Assembly: GCA_965261795.1 (NCBI GenBank)
Contig: OZ253476.1
Location: forward strand, 3,534,001-3,598,000
DNA length: 64,000 nt
DNA from: CBDCFV01 sp965261795
GTDB lineage: Bacteria; Chloroflexota; Dehalococcoidia; Lucifugimonadales; UBA3495
Direction of reading: 5' to 3'
The notes under the pieces are model-generated. The model was not told where the DNA came from. It did not search any database and saw only the letters and a list, made by a program, of their open reading frames with translations. The translations under genes and the position numbers were made by a program. Shown piece after piece: positions 62,518-64,000 of the stretch (within the stretch, counting starts at the first letter, position 1; every line of letters begins with the position of its first letter).

Positions 62518-62884
62518 TGACTCGCTCCTGCTTGATCTTGGCTGCCAAAGGGATTCAGCTCGACTGATTAAACCAAACGCAGCGGGCTTTGCCAACGGGA
62601 ATTATCGCCGACTATGCGGACACTCCCAAAGGACTTTGTGCATGTGGAGACGGTCTGCGGCCGTTGGGGAAGGCGATAAACCTCTAAAACCCGAACCATA
62701 ACTCGTAGGAAATATATGGGAAGCGTGGTTATTATCCGCATTAGCGACCATTGAAGTCGGCTTCAACCTTGAGACAGTCCGGCGGGGAGGAGGTGAGGGG
62801 CACGCTGTTTTCATCGTAGAAGTAAATCGATGCGGCTCTGACGGCAACGAAATTTCGTTACCCCGGAGTTGCGAGGAGTTATCG
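62518..62884. other. Intergenic stretch without recognised features
   Basis: 367 bp between divergent genes. A GAGGAG ribosome site for the next gene lies at its right end. I see no repeat, RNA gene or clear promoter. Confidence 0.4.
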
Positions 62885-63799
62885 ATGAACAGCCTGCAGG
62901 TCTTTACATCGCTTCTCGTTCTGAGTCTGTTGGCAATCATTCTTTTTGAAGGAACTGCCCAAGCACAGAGCGGGCCCCGACCCGTAGTTTTCGCCGGAAA
63001 GGCGACGATTGACGGGTCCCCGGTATTCGCCGGGACCTTTGTATCGGCTTGGATCGACGGCAGCCGGGTTGCGTCCACGTCATCCAATTCCGGCGGTGGA
63101 TATGCTTTGCGCATCCCCCAATATCCCGGCCAGACTTTCACAGGCAAGCCAATCACCTTTATGATTGGCTCGCTTACCGCCGACAACACGATGGTATGGC
63201 AACCGGGTGGAGGCGGGGAGCTAAATCTGACAGCAACAACACCCGAATCGGCACAACCCGCGAGGCCGGCGGTATTCGGCGGCCAGATAACTATCGACGG
63301 GCGCCGCCCTGCCGACGGCACGAAGGTATCGGCGATCATCGGTGGAGTGGTGGTAGGTTCAGGGAATGTTGCGGGCGGCCGGTACGGAGTCACGGTTTCA
63401 CAGCCGCGCCGCCAGTCTTATAGCGGGATGACGATTACCTTTATGGCAGAGGACAGGGTCATGGCCGAAACCACGATATGGGAAGCGGGAGGCGGCATAG
63501 AGTTGGACTTGACCACCGTGTCAGTGCAAACGCCGCCTTCCGCCGCCTTTGCCAACATCATAGCGGCCAACAACCTGGAACGAGTCTGGCATTTCGACCC
63601 ATCCATACAGGATACCCCGCCGGAGTATGGTTGGTTCCTGTATGACCCGAGGCCGGCATTCGCTCTCGCCAGCAACATCGACTATATTCGATCGGGCAAA
63701 TTTTACTGGGTGTCGGTGCACCAGGACCAACCGGGGACCGTCCTCGGAGGAAAGGTTGTGCATTTGTACAGGGGTTGGAACCCTATAACCTGGCCGTGA
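62885..63799 (+). CDS. Secreted protein with two tandem beta-sandwich repeats
   Basis: 304 aa, GAGGAG before the ATG. A signal peptide (residues 1-28, LLVLSLLAIILFEGTAQAQ) is followed by two repeats of about 85 residues: FAGKATIDGSPVFAGTFVSAWIDG near 37 and FGGQITIDGRRPADGTKVSAIIGG near 132. Each ends with W(Q/E)xGGGxELxLT. The repeats resemble carboxypeptidase-regulatory or similar Ig-like surface modules. A unique C-terminal domain (LERVWHFDPSIQDTPPEYGW-F) follows and is typical of extracellular archaeal and Chloroflexota proteins. Function unknown. Confidence 0.7.
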   Translation: MNSLQVFTSLLVLSLLAIILFEGTAQAQSGPRPVVFAGKATIDGSPVFAGTFVSAWIDGSRVASTSSNSGGGYALRIPQYPGQTFTGKPITFMIGSLTADNTMVWQPGGGGELNLTATTPESAQPARPAVFGGQITIDGRRPADGTKVSAIIGGVVVGSGNVAGGRYGVTVSQPRRQSYSGMTITFMAEDRVMAETTIWEAGGGIELDLTTVSVQTPPSAAFANIIAANNLERVWHFDPSIQDTPPEYGWFLYDPRPAFALASNIDYIRSGKFYWVSVHQDQPGTVLGGKVVHLYRGWNPITWP

Positions 63800-63808
63800 A
63801 GCTATCTC

Positions 63809-63875
63809 CGTCTTCCCCGCGCAGGCGGGAATCCACCGGCGGGGGGTTAGGTTCCCCGCCTGCGCGGGGAAGACG
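63809..63875. repeat. Long palindrome CGTCTTCCCCGCGCAGGCGGG ... inverted
   Basis: Left arm 63809-63832 and right arm 63852-63875 are inverted repeats of about 23 bp around a 19-bp loop, 10 bp after the secreted-protein stop. This is two REP-like palindromes facing each other and could act as a terminator. Confidence 0.7.
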
Positions 63876-64000
63876 GGTAATACGGGTAAGGGGAAGACGG
63901 GTAGAATGTCATGGGTAACGTTCCTGCGGGTGAATGACGATGGCCTGTCGAGTCTGCTCCCGTGACTTTGCACAAGCCCTGGCGTGCAATGGGCGCCGTT

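Overview
The window is about 64 kb of GC-rich bacterial chromosome. The gene content suggests a free-living or host-associated Chloroflexota of the SAR202 / Dehalococcoidia type. This is an inference from the crowding of paralogous catabolic enzymes (three amidase-signature enzymes, Rieske oxygenase, HpaB-type flavin monooxygenase, LLM flavin oxidoreductase, hydantoinase A and B subunits, SMP-30 and NHL propellers, a sulfatase-fold hydrolase) and from many short palindromic intergenic repeats. No rRNA or ribosomal protein gene is present to fix the taxonomy.

Layout. 1-8.5 kb: a DUF3179 lipoprotein cut by the left edge whose only stop is an in-frame TGA at a conserved cysteine (selenoprotein candidate), a Gfo/Idh/MocA oxidoreductase, an alpha/beta hydrolase, tRNA-Ala(GGC), two beta-propeller proteins, a small GatC-like protein plus amidase, and an SDR. 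8.5-11.5 kb: an accessory block with a nuclease-NACHT-type NTPase between a 152-bp inverted-repeat element and an IS630 remnant. 11.5-20 kb: FAD disulfide reductase, cyclase-family hydrolase, two amidases, orphan HicB, GlmU and a CBS/CorC protein. 20-25 kb: the DnaG-RpoD information-processing operon with two small downstream genes. 25-35 kb: repeat-rich, with four copies of a terminal-inverted-repeat element carrying 40-bp palindromic units, a 32-copy 21-bp tandem array, a PHP-SMC-like ATPase beside a second copy of the 152-bp element and an IS5 remnant, a DHDPS/MfnB-like/TusA-like triple fusion, and exonuclease III. 35-46.8 kb: catabolic genes (DHQase-like, protoglobin, MFS, broken GDPD, acetyl-xylan-esterase-like hydrolase, HpaB, Rieske and a duplicated Rieske fragment, NIPSNAP, Ada zinc domain, HyuB). 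46.8-57.3 kb: an accessory/defence block lying between hyuB and hyuA (a 382-bp MITE-like element, fused MNT-HEPN, single-chain restriction-modification enzyme, an IS982 interrupting a membrane gene, a HEPN gene overlapping a partner, LLM and DinB-like enzymes, a broken VapBC). 57.3-64 kb: HyuA, DinB, intact VapBC, a sulfatase-fold enzyme with Thr at the formylglycine position, and a secreted repeat protein.

The catabolic genes look like a broad toolkit for amides, hydantoins, aromatics and lactones rather than one pathway. Defence, toxin-antitoxin and mobile genes sit in three discrete blocks, each bordered by inverted-repeat elements or transposase remains. Most functions below are family-level calls made by reading motifs; no database search was possible.
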